Source: an uncultured Flavobacteriaceae bacterium (GTDB taxonomy: Bacteria > Bacteroidota > Bacteroidia > Flavobacteriales > Flavobacteriaceae). From it: a stretch of DNA of 64,000 nucleotides. Positions 1 to 8,892 of this stretch are shown here, piece after piece. The stretch's first letter is position 1; every line of letters starts with the position of its first letter. The position numbers and the translations under genes were made by a program. The notes below the pieces were generated by a model, which worked only from the letters and a program-made list of their open reading frames with translations, did not search any database and was not told the DNA's origin. Where the stretch lies: positions 1 to 64,000 of the forward strand of contig CAJPUR010000001.1 in the NCBI GenBank assembly GCA_905381055.1, written 5' to 3'.

Positions 1-353
1 ATTTTAAAAGCAGTTTCTATATCCTTCTCAATAAAATATAATTGTTTGTTTTCATAAAAACTAATTCTGCTATTTAAAAGTCTTAATTGGGTAAACCCAA
101 CAACATTTTCGAAATCGGAACCATGAATATTTTTTTCTCTGTCAACAGCCCCTCTATACTTTCCAAGAGTTAAACCATCTATAAAAGTGGATACCTTTTC
201 ACTATGTTTAGGTGCTTTAGGAATTTTGACATTACAATTTGAATTATTTAAGCAAAAAGCCTGAGTATATCCAGCATTAAACCCATTTTCAAAATTTGAT
301 TGAGCACTTAATGTAAAGCTGTAAAGAAAAAAAGCAAGTAAAAGTCTTTTCAT
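1..353 (-). CDS. Secreted protein of unknown function, C-terminus outside the window
   Basis: A reading frame of 117 codons opens at an ATG and runs off the left edge, so only the N-terminal part is visible. The first 18 or so residues (MKRLLLAFFLYSFTLSAQ) form a signal peptide with a probable cleavage after SA, so the product is expected in the periplasm, outer membrane or outside. Two cysteines at residues 34 and 40 could form a disulfide. The rest is polar, and I recognise no domain. It is monocistronic as far as can be seen, reading away from the oxidoreductase gene. Membership in a flavobacterial conserved hypothetical family is possible but unproven. Confidence 0.75.
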   Translation of the reverse strand, partial: MKRLLLAFFLYSFTLSAQSNFENGFNAGYTQAFCLNNSNCNVKIPKAPKHSEKVSTFIDGLTLGKYRGAVDREKNIHGSDFENVVGFTQLRLLNSRISFYENKQLYFIEKDIETAFK

Positions 354-444
354 TTAATAGTTTGGTTTGGCGTAGATTAAAAAAACCCACAAATATTATG
401 ACTTTATAAATTAAAAAATGTTTAATACATGAGTTAAAAAAAAT

Positions 445-1092
445 TTACTTTATTTCATTGTAATGATAAATTTTATTTCCTAGTGTTTTAGATTTAGAAA
501 TTTGAATCATTTTTTTCGCCACTAATTTAGCATCAATGGGTTTATATTTATCAGGCAGTAAAAAGGAAATTGAAGGCATAAGTTTTTGGGCAAATCTTTC
601 ACCTAATCTTATTTCCTGTCGATTTCCAAGTAATAAAGAAGGTCTAATGATGTGAACAGAATTAATGTTTAAATTTAAAACTGATTTTTCTATCTCACCT
701 TTTAAATTTAGGTAAAAATTTTTACTATTAATGTTTGCTCCGCTAGTTGAAACAAAAATGAATTTTTTAACTCCTGATTTTTTGCATGCTTTTGCAATAT
801 TTAATGTTATTCCGTAATCAACTTTTTTATATTCATTTTTATCTCCATTAACTTTAGATTGAGTTGTTCCAATTGATGAAAAAACAATTTCACTATTCTG
901 GATAGTTTTTTCAATTTCTTTATAGTTTGATAAATCTATTAAGAATTCATTAATTTTCTTATTATTTTTAAAAGAGGGTTTTCGTGATACTAAATTGATT
1001 TTTTCAAATTCACTATCCTTTATTAAAAAATCTAAAACATGGCTTCCTATTAGTCCGGTACATCCAAAAATGGTGATTTGTTTTATTGACAT
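445..1092 (-). CDS. NAD(P)-dependent epimerase/dehydratase-like oxidoreductase
   Basis: This 215-residue protein has an N-terminal Rossmann fold with GCTGLIG at residues 10-16, a dinucleotide-binding glycine motif, followed by a typical SDR beta strand FVSTSGAN. A YxxxK-like pair (YLNLK) lies a little further on, as in extended or atypical SDR enzymes of the HTATIP2/NAD(P)H-binding type. The substrate cannot be read from the sequence. An upstream in-frame ATG would add 13 residues but would overlap the preceding EamA gene by 35 bp. The chosen ATG begins four bases after that gene's stop and puts the glycine motif at the usual distance from the N-terminus. Co-transcription with the EamA gene is likely. 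Confidence 0.85.
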   Translation of the reverse strand: MSIKQITIFGCTGLIGSHVLDFLIKDSEFEKINLVSRKPSFKNNKKINEFLIDLSNYKEIEKTIQNSEIVFSSIGTTQSKVNGDKNEYKKVDYGITLNIAKACKKSGVKKFIFVSTSGANINSKNFYLNLKGEIEKSVLNLNINSVHIIRPSLLLGNRQEIRLGERFAQKLMPSISFLLPDKYKPIDAKLVAKKMIQISKSKTLGNKIYHYNEIK

Positions 1093-1096
1093 TAAA

Positions 1097-2026
1097 TTAG
1101 CTTTTTGATCTAAATCTAGAAAAAATTTCAATTTTTTTCTTAGTATTAATAAAATATACTCCTGTAAGTAAAATTACTGACGCTATTAATGATTGATTTG
1201 TTATATTTTCATTTAAAAAATACCATCCTAAAAAAAGGGCAACAATTGGGTTTACATAGGTTGTAGTAGCAACCTTTTCAGGTGAAACAACTTTGAGTAA
1301 ATAATTAAAAGAAGTAAAAGCAATAATGCTTGCGAAAAAAATTAATAAAACTAATGAATATTGAGTTTTTAAGTTCCAATCATTTGGCCACGACCATCTT
1401 TCATTTATTAATAAACTTGATATTAATAGTGTGATTCCACCTGTAATCATCTGATAACCGGTATTTACAAAAAAGTTTTTAGGTAAATCAGCTTTTGCTA
1501 CAAATAAACTTCCTAAAGCCCAACTAACCATACATAAAAAAATCATTGCAATTCCAAGAATTGAATTCTCTTGTTGGAGAATTTGTTGTTGACTTACTAA
1601 TAGATAAATTCCAATAAATCCTAAAATAACTCCAATAATTGACATTTGTTTTATTTTTTTACCATAAATTATTCTCATAAGTATAAGAATTATTAAGGGT
1701 TGAGCTGAAATTTCGAGAGCTGCAAAGCTACTGTCAACATATAGTAAAGCCCAAACTAGAATTCCGTTACCGAAGGATAAAAATAAAAAACCAGCTATTA
1801 TAGTATTGATTAATTGTTTTTTAGAAATTTTTAAAGAAAATTTCAACAAAACGGAAATTAAAAAAATTATTACTCCAGAGGTTAAGAATCTTACTGATGC
1901 AAGCATTAATGGATCTAATTCTTGTATAGCAATTTTATTTAATAAATAACCTGACCCCCAAATTATATAGACAGAAATAAATGCCAAAAAAATTAATAAT
2001 TTCTTTTTTTGTAGAAAATTTAACAA
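1097..2026 (-). CDS. EamA/DMT-family transporter
   Basis: The product has 309 residues and about ten hydrophobic helices arranged as two EamA repeats. Family hallmarks include IIWGSGYLLNKIAI in helix 1, the loop LDPLMLASVRF, and KVVSPEKVATTTYVNPIVA near the last helices. Members of the drug/metabolite transporter superfamily in the inner membrane export amino acids, purines or other metabolites; the substrate here cannot be assigned. The start appears to be a TTG, because no in-frame ATG lies upstream before a stop codon. The oxidoreductase gene follows after four bases, so the two probably form one transcript. Confidence 0.9.
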   Translation of the reverse strand: MLNFLQKKKLLIFLAFISVYIIWGSGYLLNKIAIQELDPLMLASVRFLTSGVIIFLISVLLKFSLKISKKQLINTIIAGFLFLSFGNGILVWALLYVDSSFAALEISAQPLIILILMRIIYGKKIKQMSIIGVILGFIGIYLLVSQQQILQQENSILGIAMIFLCMVSWALGSLFVAKADLPKNFFVNTGYQMITGGITLLISSLLINERWSWPNDWNLKTQYSLVLLIFFASIIAFTSFNYLLKVVSPEKVATTTYVNPIVALFLGWYFLNENITNQSLIASVILLTGVYFINTKKKIEIFSRFRSKS

Positions 2027-2057
2027 TGCTAAAATTGATTAATAATTTATTTTAAAA

Positions 2058-2207
2058 TTAAGATTTTTTAAAAATAATATAACCGCAAAAAGTGATAACT
2101 GCACTTAAAGCAATTAAGTGATTACCTTTATTAATTACTGTAAAAACAAAACTAAAAATTCCTATAACTGATATGGCAACACCAACAAGTTTTTGGGCTT
2201 TTTTCAT
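2058..2207 (-). CDS. 49-residue membrane protein, unknown function
   Basis: A short frame with an ATG start encodes a 49-residue protein that opens MKKAQKLVGVAISVIG and contains two hydrophobic stretches (about residues 8-24 and 31-45) separated by a short NKGNH turn, ending in lysines. This is the shape of a small two-helix inner-membrane protein. The leader is A-rich, like other starts in the window. It lies 31 bp upstream of the EamA gene on the same strand and may share its transcript. I do not recognise the family. Coding is supported by composition, an intact frame and a sensible membrane topology only. Confidence 0.6.
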   Translation of the reverse strand: MKKAQKLVGVAISVIGIFSFVFTVINKGNHLIALSAVITFCGYIIFKKS

Positions 2208-2302
2208 TTTTTATTTAAATATACTTCATATAATTATTATTAAAAAAAATAAACTACTAAAAGAATTAACCAATATAGTATCTTTGAGAAAAATTTTAAA
2301 AT

Positions 2303-3241
2303 TTGGCAATTTTTTCAATTATTTTAGGGTTTTTGCTTTTAATTAAAGGTGGAGATTGGTTAATGAAATCTTCAGTGGCTTTATCTTTAAAGTTTTCATT
2401 ATCAAGAATGGTTATAGGAATGACCGTTGTTTCTTTTGCTACCTCAGCTCCTGAATTGATAGTTAGTATTCAAGCTGCTTTATCAGGTCATTCAGATATT
2501 TCTCTTGGAAATGTAATTGGATCTAATATTGCAAATATTGGATTCGTTTTATCTATTGTTTTATTAATTACCTCAATAAATATTAATAAGACCTTCTATT
2601 TGACTGATTGGCCAATGATGATTTTTTCATCAATTATTTTTTCAATAATGATTTATTATGATTCAAAAATTTCATCAATTGAGGGGTTAATATTATTTAT
2701 GTTTTTAATAATCTTTATAGTTTACTTAATTAATAAGAAAAGCTCTAATGATTTTGTTGAAGATTCTTCTGAAGAATTTCAGGAATTGGCAAATATTAAA
2801 ATCTTTTTATTTTTATTAATTGGTGGATTTTCTTTGTGGTTAGGTTCTGACCTTCTTGTTAAAGGTTCAGTAGATTTGGCAGAAAATATTGGAATAAGCG
2901 ATAGAGTCATTGCAATTACAGTTGTTTCAATCGGGACCAGTGTTCCTGAATTATCTGCTTCTTTAGTGGCAATTTATAAAAATGAAAAAGCTATTTCTTT
3001 GGGAAATTTGATTGGCTCTAATATCTTTAATATCATGGCAGTTATGGGAATAACATCAATGATTCAACCAATTAAAGTAATTGATAAAGGAATATTAAAT
3101 AATGATCTTATATGGATGTTAGTTATTTCATTTATTATACTCCCATTGGTTTTCATTAAACCAAAAATGAAGTTAGGCAGGCTAAGCGGTATAATTTTAA
3201 TTTGTATTTATTTAGTTTTTATTTACAGAGTTATATTATAA
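2303..3241 (+). CDS. Calcium/sodium antiporter (CaCA family)
   Basis: The 312-residue protein is a YrbG-type exchanger of the inner membrane with about ten helices in two inverted halves. The paired alpha repeats are plain: SFATSAPELIVS with GNVIGSNIANIGF in the first half, and SIGTSVPELSAS with GNLIGSNIFNIMA in the second. These acidic and polar residues bind the cation in the Na+/Ca2+ exchanger family. The frame begins with TTG, and the translation from that codon has the usual N-terminal helix followed by GGDWLM. It is convergent with glutamine synthetase, and a hairpin terminator sits right after the stop. Confidence 0.93.
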   Translation: MAIFSIILGFLLLIKGGDWLMKSSVALSLKFSLSRMVIGMTVVSFATSAPELIVSIQAALSGHSDISLGNVIGSNIANIGFVLSIVLLITSININKTFYLTDWPMMIFSSIIFSIMIYYDSKISSIEGLILFMFLIIFIVYLINKKSSNDFVEDSSEEFQELANIKIFLFLLIGGFSLWLGSDLLVKGSVDLAENIGISDRVIAITVVSIGTSVPELSASLVAIYKNEKAISLGNLIGSNIFNIMAVMGITSMIQPIKVIDKGILNNDLIWMLVISFIILPLVFIKPKMKLGRLSGIILICIYLVFIYRVIL

Positions 3242-3242
3242 A

Positions 3243-3267
3243 AAAAACACCCTTAAAGGGTGTTTTT
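3243..3267. terminator. Bidirectional intrinsic terminator
   Basis: An 11-bp inverted repeat (AAAAACACCCT paired with AGGGTGTTTTT) with a three-base loop carries an A-run on one side and a T-run on the other, so it can end transcription from both directions. It serves the converging antiporter and glutamine synthetase genes and is one of the few G/C-containing hairpins in this region. Confidence 0.85.
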
Positions 3268-3289
3268 AAATATTAAATTTTGTAGGAAT

Positions 3290-4291
3290 TTAAGCAGATT
3301 TAACTGTTTTGATTATTCTTCCAGCTACTTTGTAAGGATCTGCATTTGAGGCAGGTCTTCTGTCTTCAAGCCATCCTTTCCATCCTTTTTCAACTGTCAT
3401 TATTGGAATTCTAATTGATGCTCCTCTATCAGACACTCCAAAACTAAATTGATCAATTGATTGAGTTTCGTGTTCACCAGTTAACCTCTTTTCGTTGTAT
3501 GCTCCATAAACAGCAATATGTTCTTTAACTACAGGTCTGAATGCTTCACATATTTTTTCATAAGTTTCTTTAGAACCGCATGTTCTAAGAGTTTCATTTG
3601 AAAAATTGGCATGCATTCCAGATCCATTCCAATCTGTAGCACCTAAGGGTTTTGGATGGTATTCAATTGCTAAATTATATTCTTCTGCTAACCTTTCAAG
3701 AATATATCTAGCAACCCACATTTCATCACCAGCTCTTTTTGCTCCTTTGGCAAAATTTTGAAATTCCCATTGACCGGGAGCAACTTCGCCGTTTGTTCCT
3801 TCTAAATTTATACCAGCATCTAAACATAAATCTAGGTGTCTGTCCATTATTTCTCTTCCGAAGGAATTTTTACCACCTACAGAACAATAAAACTGTCCTT
3901 GAGGAGTTTGATCTTTAGGAAAACCTAGAGGGAGATCAGTTTCTGGATCCCATAGAAAATACTCTTGTTCAAAACCGAACCAAAAGTCATCATCGTCATC
4001 ATCAATAGTTGCTCTACCATTTGAAGAATGAGGTGTAGAATCAGGATTTAAAACTTCATTCATAACAAGGAAGGCGTCTCTTCTTGCAGGGTCCGGAAAA
4101 ATAGCAACTGGTTTTAAAAGACAATCTGATGATCCAGTTTCAGCTTGGAGAGTTGAACTACCATCAAATCCCCACATAGGAACATCACTTAATTTTCCAC
4201 TAAAATCTTCAACAATTTTAGTTTTACTTCTTAGGTTAGCAGTTGGTTTATAACCATCTAACCATAAATATTCTAACTTTGATTTACTCAT
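3290..4291 (-). CDS. glnA: Glutamine synthetase, short GSII-like type
   Basis: This 333-residue enzyme joins ammonia to glutamate with ATP. It is much shorter than the roughly 470-residue GSI and the roughly 730-residue GSIII and matches the GSII (beta-grasp) form known from eukaryotes and some Bacteroidota. Visible motifs are VPMWGFDGSST in the N-terminal domain, GFEQEYFLWDPE and NGEVAPGQWEFQ in the active site, and DWNGSGMHANFSNET in the ATP-binding region. It stands alone, with a TAnnTTTG-type promoter box about 30 bp upstream of the ATG and a shared terminator downstream. It would provide the assimilation step for ammonium taken up by the Amt channels encoded 6-10 kb away. Confidence 0.95.
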   Translation of the reverse strand: MSKSKLEYLWLDGYKPTANLRSKTKIVEDFSGKLSDVPMWGFDGSSTLQAETGSSDCLLKPVAIFPDPARRDAFLVMNEVLNPDSTPHSSNGRATIDDDDDDFWFGFEQEYFLWDPETDLPLGFPKDQTPQGQFYCSVGGKNSFGREIMDRHLDLCLDAGINLEGTNGEVAPGQWEFQNFAKGAKRAGDEMWVARYILERLAEEYNLAIEYHPKPLGATDWNGSGMHANFSNETLRTCGSKETYEKICEAFRPVVKEHIAVYGAYNEKRLTGEHETQSIDQFSFGVSDRGASIRIPIMTVEKGWKGWLEDRRPASNADPYKVAGRIIKTVKSA

Positions 4292-4322
4292 AATTCTATA
4301 AATTTTAATTTGACTGAACTAA

Positions 4323-4330
4323 CAAATTTA
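4323..4330 (-). promoter_or_regulatory. Putative -7 promoter box for glutamine synthetase
   Basis: On the minus strand the octamer TAAATTTG matches the Bacteroidota -7 consensus TAnnTTTG. A transcript starting about seven bases downstream would have a leader of roughly 25 nt before the glnA ATG. I see no clear TTG -33 element at the ideal spacing, so this is a tentative call. The rest of the 292-bp interval up to purM is A+T-rich and has no coding frame or RNA structure that I can recognise. Confidence 0.45.
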
Positions 4331-4460
4331 ATAGATTGTTTAGAATCAGCTTTTTAATTTTAGTTTAAAATATAGTTTAAGCTTAATTTTTATTAAAAAA
4401 TCATTATTTTAAGTTGATATTTTATTATTCACATAAATAATATTAATTCATTAAACATTT

Positions 4461-4468
4461 TATATTTG
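4461..4468 (+). promoter_or_regulatory. Putative -7 promoter box for purM
   Basis: The octamer TATATTTG fits the Bacteroidota consensus TAnnTTTG and points toward purM. It implies an untranslated leader of about 110 nt. No matching -33 TTG at 19-23 bp is apparent, so the assignment is weak. Confidence 0.3.
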
Positions 4469-4583
4469 GGTCACATCATTTTTTAATAAATTTTTTCATT
4501 TGGAATATTTTTATGGTAATTTAAATAATTAATTAAATCATTAGGTTAATTGATTAAAATTTGATGTAATTTTAAATAAAAAA

Positions 4584-5765
4584 ATGGATATTTCTTCAAG
4601 TAAAAGATATAAAGATAGGGGGGTTTCTGCTCAGAAGGAAGATGTTCACAATGCAATTGAAAGTTTAGATAAAGGTATTTTTGATAACACCTTTTGTAAA
4701 ATAATCCCTGATTATCTTTCTGATAGTATAGATCATTGTATAGTTATGCATGCAGATGGAGCTGGAACTAAATCATCTTTAGCATATGCATATTGGAGAG
4801 AAACAGGTGATTTATCTGTTTGGAAGGGAATTGCTCATGATTCATTGATAATGAATATTGATGATTTATTGTGTGTTGGTGTTACTTCGAATATTTTATT
4901 TTCATCAACCATAGGTAGAAATAAAAATAGAATTCCTGCCGAAGTTTTAAAAGCAATAATTACAGGTTCACAACAAGTTATTGATCAACTCAATTCATAC
5001 GGTATCTCAGTTTATTCTACTGGAGGAGAAACTGCCGATGTTGGAGATTTGGTTAAAACCATTATTGTCGACTCAACGGTTGTAGCTAGAATTAAGAGAA
5101 GCGAAATTATTAATAATTCCAATATTAAATCTGGTGACTTGATTATTGGTTTATCCTCATCAGGCAAAGCCTTATATGAAGATGAATTTAACTCAGGAAT
5201 AGGGAGCAATGGATTAACCTCTGCTAGGCATGATGTATTTGGCTCTGATTTGAAAAATAAGTATCCTGAAACTTATGATTCTTCAATACCATCTGAATTA
5301 ATTTATTCTGGTTCAAAAAAAATAACTCAGAAAATAAAGTCTTTACCGCTAGATATAGGTAAGATGGTTTTATCTCCCACAAGGACTTATGCTCCAATAA
5401 TTAAAAAAATTTTTGATCAAGTCACCAGAGCTAAAATTCATGGGATGATTCACTGCAGTGGAGGAGCTCAAACTAAAATTTTAAATTTTGTTCAAAACCT
5501 TCATATAATAAAGGATAATTTATTTGAAATACCCAAATTATTTGAGTTAATTCAAGATGAGTCTAAGACTAGTTGGAAAGAAATGTATGAAGTTTTTAAT
5601 ATGGGCCACAGAATGGAACTTTATATTGATCCAAAGGAAGTTTCACAAATAATAAACATTTCTAAATCTTTTGGAGTTGATGCAAAAATAATAGGTAGAG
5701 TTGAAAAATATGATACCAAAAAATTAACAATTAAATCAAGTAAAGGAGAATTTATTTATTCCTAA
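4584..5765 (+). CDS. purM: Phosphoribosylformylglycinamidine cyclo-ligase (AIR synthase)
   Basis: PurM closes the imidazole ring in purine synthesis, turning FGAM and ATP into AIR. The 393-residue protein has the family hallmarks: KRYKDRGVSAQKED near the N-terminus, the nucleotide and substrate loop HADGAGTK at residues 56-63, NIDDLLCVG, the glycine-rich STGGETADVGD, and GHRMELY close to the end. It is longer than the roughly 345-residue E. coli enzyme, which fits the Bacteroidota form. Nineteen bases separate it from the next gene, so it probably leads an operon that runs through the b561-like, YceI, prfA and pyrF genes. Confidence 0.93.
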   Translation: MDISSSKRYKDRGVSAQKEDVHNAIESLDKGIFDNTFCKIIPDYLSDSIDHCIVMHADGAGTKSSLAYAYWRETGDLSVWKGIAHDSLIMNIDDLLCVGVTSNILFSSTIGRNKNRIPAEVLKAIITGSQQVIDQLNSYGISVYSTGGETADVGDLVKTIIVDSTVVARIKRSEIINNSNIKSGDLIIGLSSSGKALYEDEFNSGIGSNGLTSARHDVFGSDLKNKYPETYDSSIPSELIYSGSKKITQKIKSLPLDIGKMVLSPTRTYAPIIKKIFDQVTRAKIHGMIHCSGGAQTKILNFVQNLHIIKDNLFEIPKLFELIQDESKTSWKEMYEVFNMGHRMELYIDPKEVSQIINISKSFGVDAKIIGRVEKYDTKKLTIKSSKGEFIYS

Positions 5766-5783
5766 ATATATTTTTAAATTTTA

Positions 5784-6386
5784 ATGTTTAAATTATTTTT
5801 TTATTTAATATTTTTTTCTGTAGCATCAGCCTATTGCCAAGAGAATGATAATTTAATAAGAGAATTTTCTTTTAAAGATGAGATCAATGAGGACATTCTC
5901 CCAAAAAAGATGATTTTTACGCAGAGGCTAGTTTGGGGTAAAAAGGGACTTTTTAGGGCTATTGGTATTTCAGAACTTAGTAAAAAAAATAGAGAAAAAG
6001 AATTAAAAGTAAGAAGGAAAATGTTAAACTTACATCAATTCGTTGGTTACTTAACTTTAGCAGGAATGATTGCTCAAGGTTATATTGGAGGTAAACTATA
6101 TAATGGTGATAATTCTTTATATAGCCTACATAAAAAAATGGGTAAAGCTGTAACTATTTCCTATTTTACTGGTGCAGGTTTATCACTTTTTTCACCTCCA
6201 CCATTAGTAAATAAAAAGTCTAAGGGATTTAACTCAATTAAAGCTCATAAATTTTTAGCAACCATACATTTTTCTGCTATGTTAGCTACTAACATATTAG
6301 CTGATAAAAATAAGAAAACACATAAAATTGCTGCATATTCAGCCTTTACATCATATGCTATGGCAATTTTGGTATTTAAATTTTAA
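5784..6386 (+). CDS. Putative cytochrome b561-like membrane protein
   Basis: The 200-residue product has a signal peptide (cleavage near SAYC-QE, about residue 18) and a soluble stretch up to about residue 80. Four hydrophobic helices follow, at roughly 82-103, 117-140, 153-173 and 180-198. Histidines at residues 84, 116, 155, 162 and 180 sit at helix ends, an arrangement that could ligate haem as in cytochrome b561 proteins. The direct neighbour is a YceI gene, and YceI genes are often paired with b561 genes in other bacteria. I infer an electron-transfer role from topology and context only; no b561 signature is decisive. A non-haem membrane protein remains possible. Confidence 0.5.
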   Translation: MFKLFFYLIFFSVASAYCQENDNLIREFSFKDEINEDILPKKMIFTQRLVWGKKGLFRAIGISELSKKNREKELKVRRKMLNLHQFVGYLTLAGMIAQGYIGGKLYNGDNSLYSLHKKMGKAVTISYFTGAGLSLFSPPPLVNKKSKGFNSIKAHKFLATIHFSAMLATNILADKNKKTHKIAAYSAFTSYAMAILVFKF

Positions 6387-6389
6387 AAA

Positions 6390-6935
6390 ATGAAAAGTTA
6401 TCTTTTTTTGGTATTAATTTTTATTTCATTCCCCGTTCTTGCACAAGAAAAAAAAATAATTTTAAATAAATTAAACTCTATACTTGAATATAGAGCAAGC
6501 CATCCACTAAAAAAATGGTCAGGTGAGAATAAAAATCTAAATGGAGTAATTTTATATAGTGAAAAAGAAAAAAAGTTTTTAAAATTATTTATTGCTGCCA
6601 AAATAATTGATTTTGATTCCAAAAACTCAAATAGAGATTCTCATTCTCATGAGGTACTTGACATATTAAATTTTCCTCAAGTTTATTTTTTTTCTGATAA
6701 AATTGAAATAAATAATGATTCATTGATTATTGATGGATACATTGATTTTCATGGAGTTAAAATTGATAAAAATTTAATTATAAATTTTATTCGTAAAAAA
6801 AATATTATAAAATTAGAAGGCGGTTTTGATATTTCTTTAAATGATTTTAATATTCCTCTACCTTCTTTAATGTTTTATAAAATTGATGAAAAAGTTGATA
6901 TTTCTTTCGATATTGAATTTAATTATGAGAATTAA
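6390..6935 (+). CDS. YceI-family periplasmic protein
   Basis: The 181-residue protein starts with a signal peptide of about 19 residues (MKSYLFLVLIFISFPVLAQ). The mature part looks like a YceI lipocalin-type barrel, including SILEYRASHPLKKWSG, RDSHSHEVLDILNFPQVYFFSD and DGYIDFHGVKID. YceI proteins bind isoprenoid or other hydrophobic ligands in the periplasm. The gene begins three bases after the preceding b561-like gene, so the two are translationally close and probably function together. The ligand is unknown. Confidence 0.85.
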   Translation: MKSYLFLVLIFISFPVLAQEKKIILNKLNSILEYRASHPLKKWSGENKNLNGVILYSEKEKKFLKLFIAAKIIDFDSKNSNRDSHSHEVLDILNFPQVYFFSDKIEINNDSLIIDGYIDFHGVKIDKNLIINFIRKKNIIKLEGGFDISLNDFNIPLPSLMFYKIDEKVDISFDIEFNYEN

Positions 6936-6966
6936 ATAAATTAAATTTGTAATAATTATATTTTAA

Positions 6967-8043
6967 ATGATTGAAAAAATAAAAATTATTAAGCAGAGAT
7001 TTGATGAGGTTAATGATTTAATTATTCAACCTGAAATTATTTCTGATCAAAAACGATATATAAAATTAAATAAGGAATATAAGGACTTAAAAATCCTTGT
7101 TGATTTATCTGATCAATATTTAAGTGTTATTTCAAATATCGATGAGGCTCAATCTATAATAAAGGAAAGCGATGACTCTGAAATGGTCGAAATCGCAAAA
7201 ATTCAATTAGAAGAATCAAAGTTAGTACTTGGTCCTTTAAGGGATAGAATTAAATTATTATTAATTCCTAAAGATCCTGAAGACTCCAAAAACGTAGTAA
7301 TAGAAATTAGGGCTGGAACTGGTGGTGATGAAGCAAGTATTTTTGCTGGTGATTTATATAGAATGTATACTAAATTTTGTCAAGATAAAGGTTGGAATCA
7401 CAGTCTTGTTGATTTTAGTGAAGGTACTGCTGGTGGATTTAAAGAAATTATTTTTGAAGTAACTGGTAATGATATCTATGGTATTTTGAAATTTGAATCA
7501 GGCGTTCACAGAGTTCAAAGAGTGCCTCAAACTGAAACCCAAGGAAGAGTTCATACTTCAGCGGCTACTGTAATGATTCTTCCTGAGGCTGAAGAGTTTG
7601 ATGTAGAAATCAATATGAATGATGTTAGAATAGACTATTTTTGTTCCTCAGGTCCTGGCGGACAGTCTGTAAACACTACTTATTCTGCTGTTAGATTAAC
7701 TCATGAACCAACTGGAATTGTCGCTCAATGTCAGGATCAAAAATCACAACATAAAAACAAGGATAAGGCATTAAAAGTTTTAAGATCTAGACTTTATGAT
7801 AATGAATTGGCGAAAAAAAATAAGGAAGATTCTGAAAAAAGGGGTTTATTAGTTTCCTCAGGGGATAGATCTGCTAAGATAAGAACTTATAATTATCCTC
7901 AGGGAAGAGTAACTGACCATAGAATTGGATTAACTTTATATGATCTTCATAATATAATCAATGGTGATATTCAAAAATTAATTGATGAGCTGCAACTTTA
8001 TCAAAACTCTGAAAAACTAAAAGAAGCAGGGGAGATAATATAG
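6967..8043 (+). CDS. prfA: Peptide chain release factor 1
   Basis: RF1 recognises UAA and UAG stop codons and triggers peptide release on the ribosome. The 358-residue protein carries the universal GGQ motif at residues 231-233 ([11 protein letters not shown]), where the glutamine is methylated in other bacteria. The codon-reading tripeptide is PQT at residues 187-189, the PxT form diagnostic of RF1 rather than RF2. [16 protein letters not shown] at about 115-130 is also typical. The frame is full length and begins with ATG, 31 bp after the YceI gene. pyrF follows after three bases. Confidence 0.97.
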   Translation: MIEKIKIIKQRFDEVNDLIIQPEIISDQKRYIKLNKEYKDLKILVDLSDQYLSVISNIDEAQSIIKESDDSEMVEIAKIQLEESKLVLGPLRDRIKLLLIPKDPEDSKNVVIEIRAGTGGDEASIFAGDLYRMYTKFCQDKGWNHSLVDFSEGTAGGFKEIIFEVTGNDIYGILKFESGVHRVQRVPQTETQGRVHTSAATVMILPEAEEFDVEINMNDVRIDYFCSSGPGGQSVNTTYSAVRLTHEPTGIVAQCQDQKSQHKNKDKALKVLRSRLYDNELAKKNKEDSEKRGLLVSSGDRSAKIRTYNYPQGRVTDHRIGLTLYDLHNIINGDIQKLIDELQLYQNSEKLKEAGEII

Positions 8044-8046
8044 TAT

Positions 8047-8892
8047 ATGAAAATTAAAGAATTAAAAAATCAAATAATTTTAAAAAAGTCATTTTTGTGC
8101 GTAGGGCTTGATATTGATTTGGATTTGATCCCAAAAATCTTTTTAAATTCCAGAGATCCTTTATTTGAATATTCAAAAAAAATTATTGATTTAACTGTTC
8201 AATATGCAGTTGCTTACAAACCAAATTTGGCTTTTTTTGAGTCTTATGGTCCGTCTGGTATGAATTCACTTTTTAAGGTGATGGAGTATCTAAATACAAA
8301 TTATCCTGAAATTTTTACTATTGCTGATGCAAAAAGGGGGGATATTGGAAATACTTCAAAAAAATATGCTCAAACTTTTTTTGAAACATATAATTTTGAT
8401 TCAATAACAATTTCTCCATTTATGGGAAAAGATTCAGTTGAACCATTTTTATTGTTTAAAAATAAATATGTTATAATTTTAACTTTAACATCTAATCCTG
8501 GTTCAAAAGATTTTCAATTATTAAAAATTTCAAATGATAACAATAAATTTCTTTTTGAAAAAATTATTGAAACCAGTAAAGAATGGAAGAATTCAGAAAG
8601 GCTTATGTATGTTGTAGGTGCAAATCAAACTGACTCGTTAAGATTAATAAGAAAAAAATTACCTAAATCATTTTTTCTAATTCCAGGAATTGGATTTCAG
8701 GGAGGTGATTTAGATAGTGTTTGTGATAATGCCTTAAATAATGATATAGGTCTTTTAATTAATTCATCTAGAAGTATTTTGTATTCATTTAAAAATGAAT
8801 CATCATATGAAAGTGAAATAATTAAATCAACAAAAAATATTCAAAATAAAATGAATGAAATATTATTAAGAAAAAACTTTTATAATGCTTAA
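8047..8892 (+). CDS. pyrF: Orotidine 5'-phosphate decarboxylase, type 2
   Basis: PyrF decarboxylates OMP to UMP in the last step of pyrimidine synthesis. The 281-residue length fits the longer type 2 family. The catalytic array is visible: FLCVGLDID near residues 16-23, a lysine in AYKPN (residue 58), and ADAKRGDIG with Asp94, Lys96 and Asp99. A late IPGIGFQGGD corresponds to the phosphate-binding loop. It follows prfA after three bases and overlaps the downstream hydrolase by eight bases, so the three genes are likely translated from one mRNA. Confidence 0.95.
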   Translation: MKIKELKNQIILKKSFLCVGLDIDLDLIPKIFLNSRDPLFEYSKKIIDLTVQYAVAYKPNLAFFESYGPSGMNSLFKVMEYLNTNYPEIFTIADAKRGDIGNTSKKYAQTFFETYNFDSITISPFMGKDSVEPFLLFKNKYVIILTLTSNPGSKDFQLLKISNDNNKFLFEKIIETSKEWKNSERLMYVVGANQTDSLRLIRKKLPKSFFLIPGIGFQGGDLDSVCDNALNNDIGLLINSSRSILYSFKNESSYESEIIKSTKNIQNKMNEILLRKNFYNA

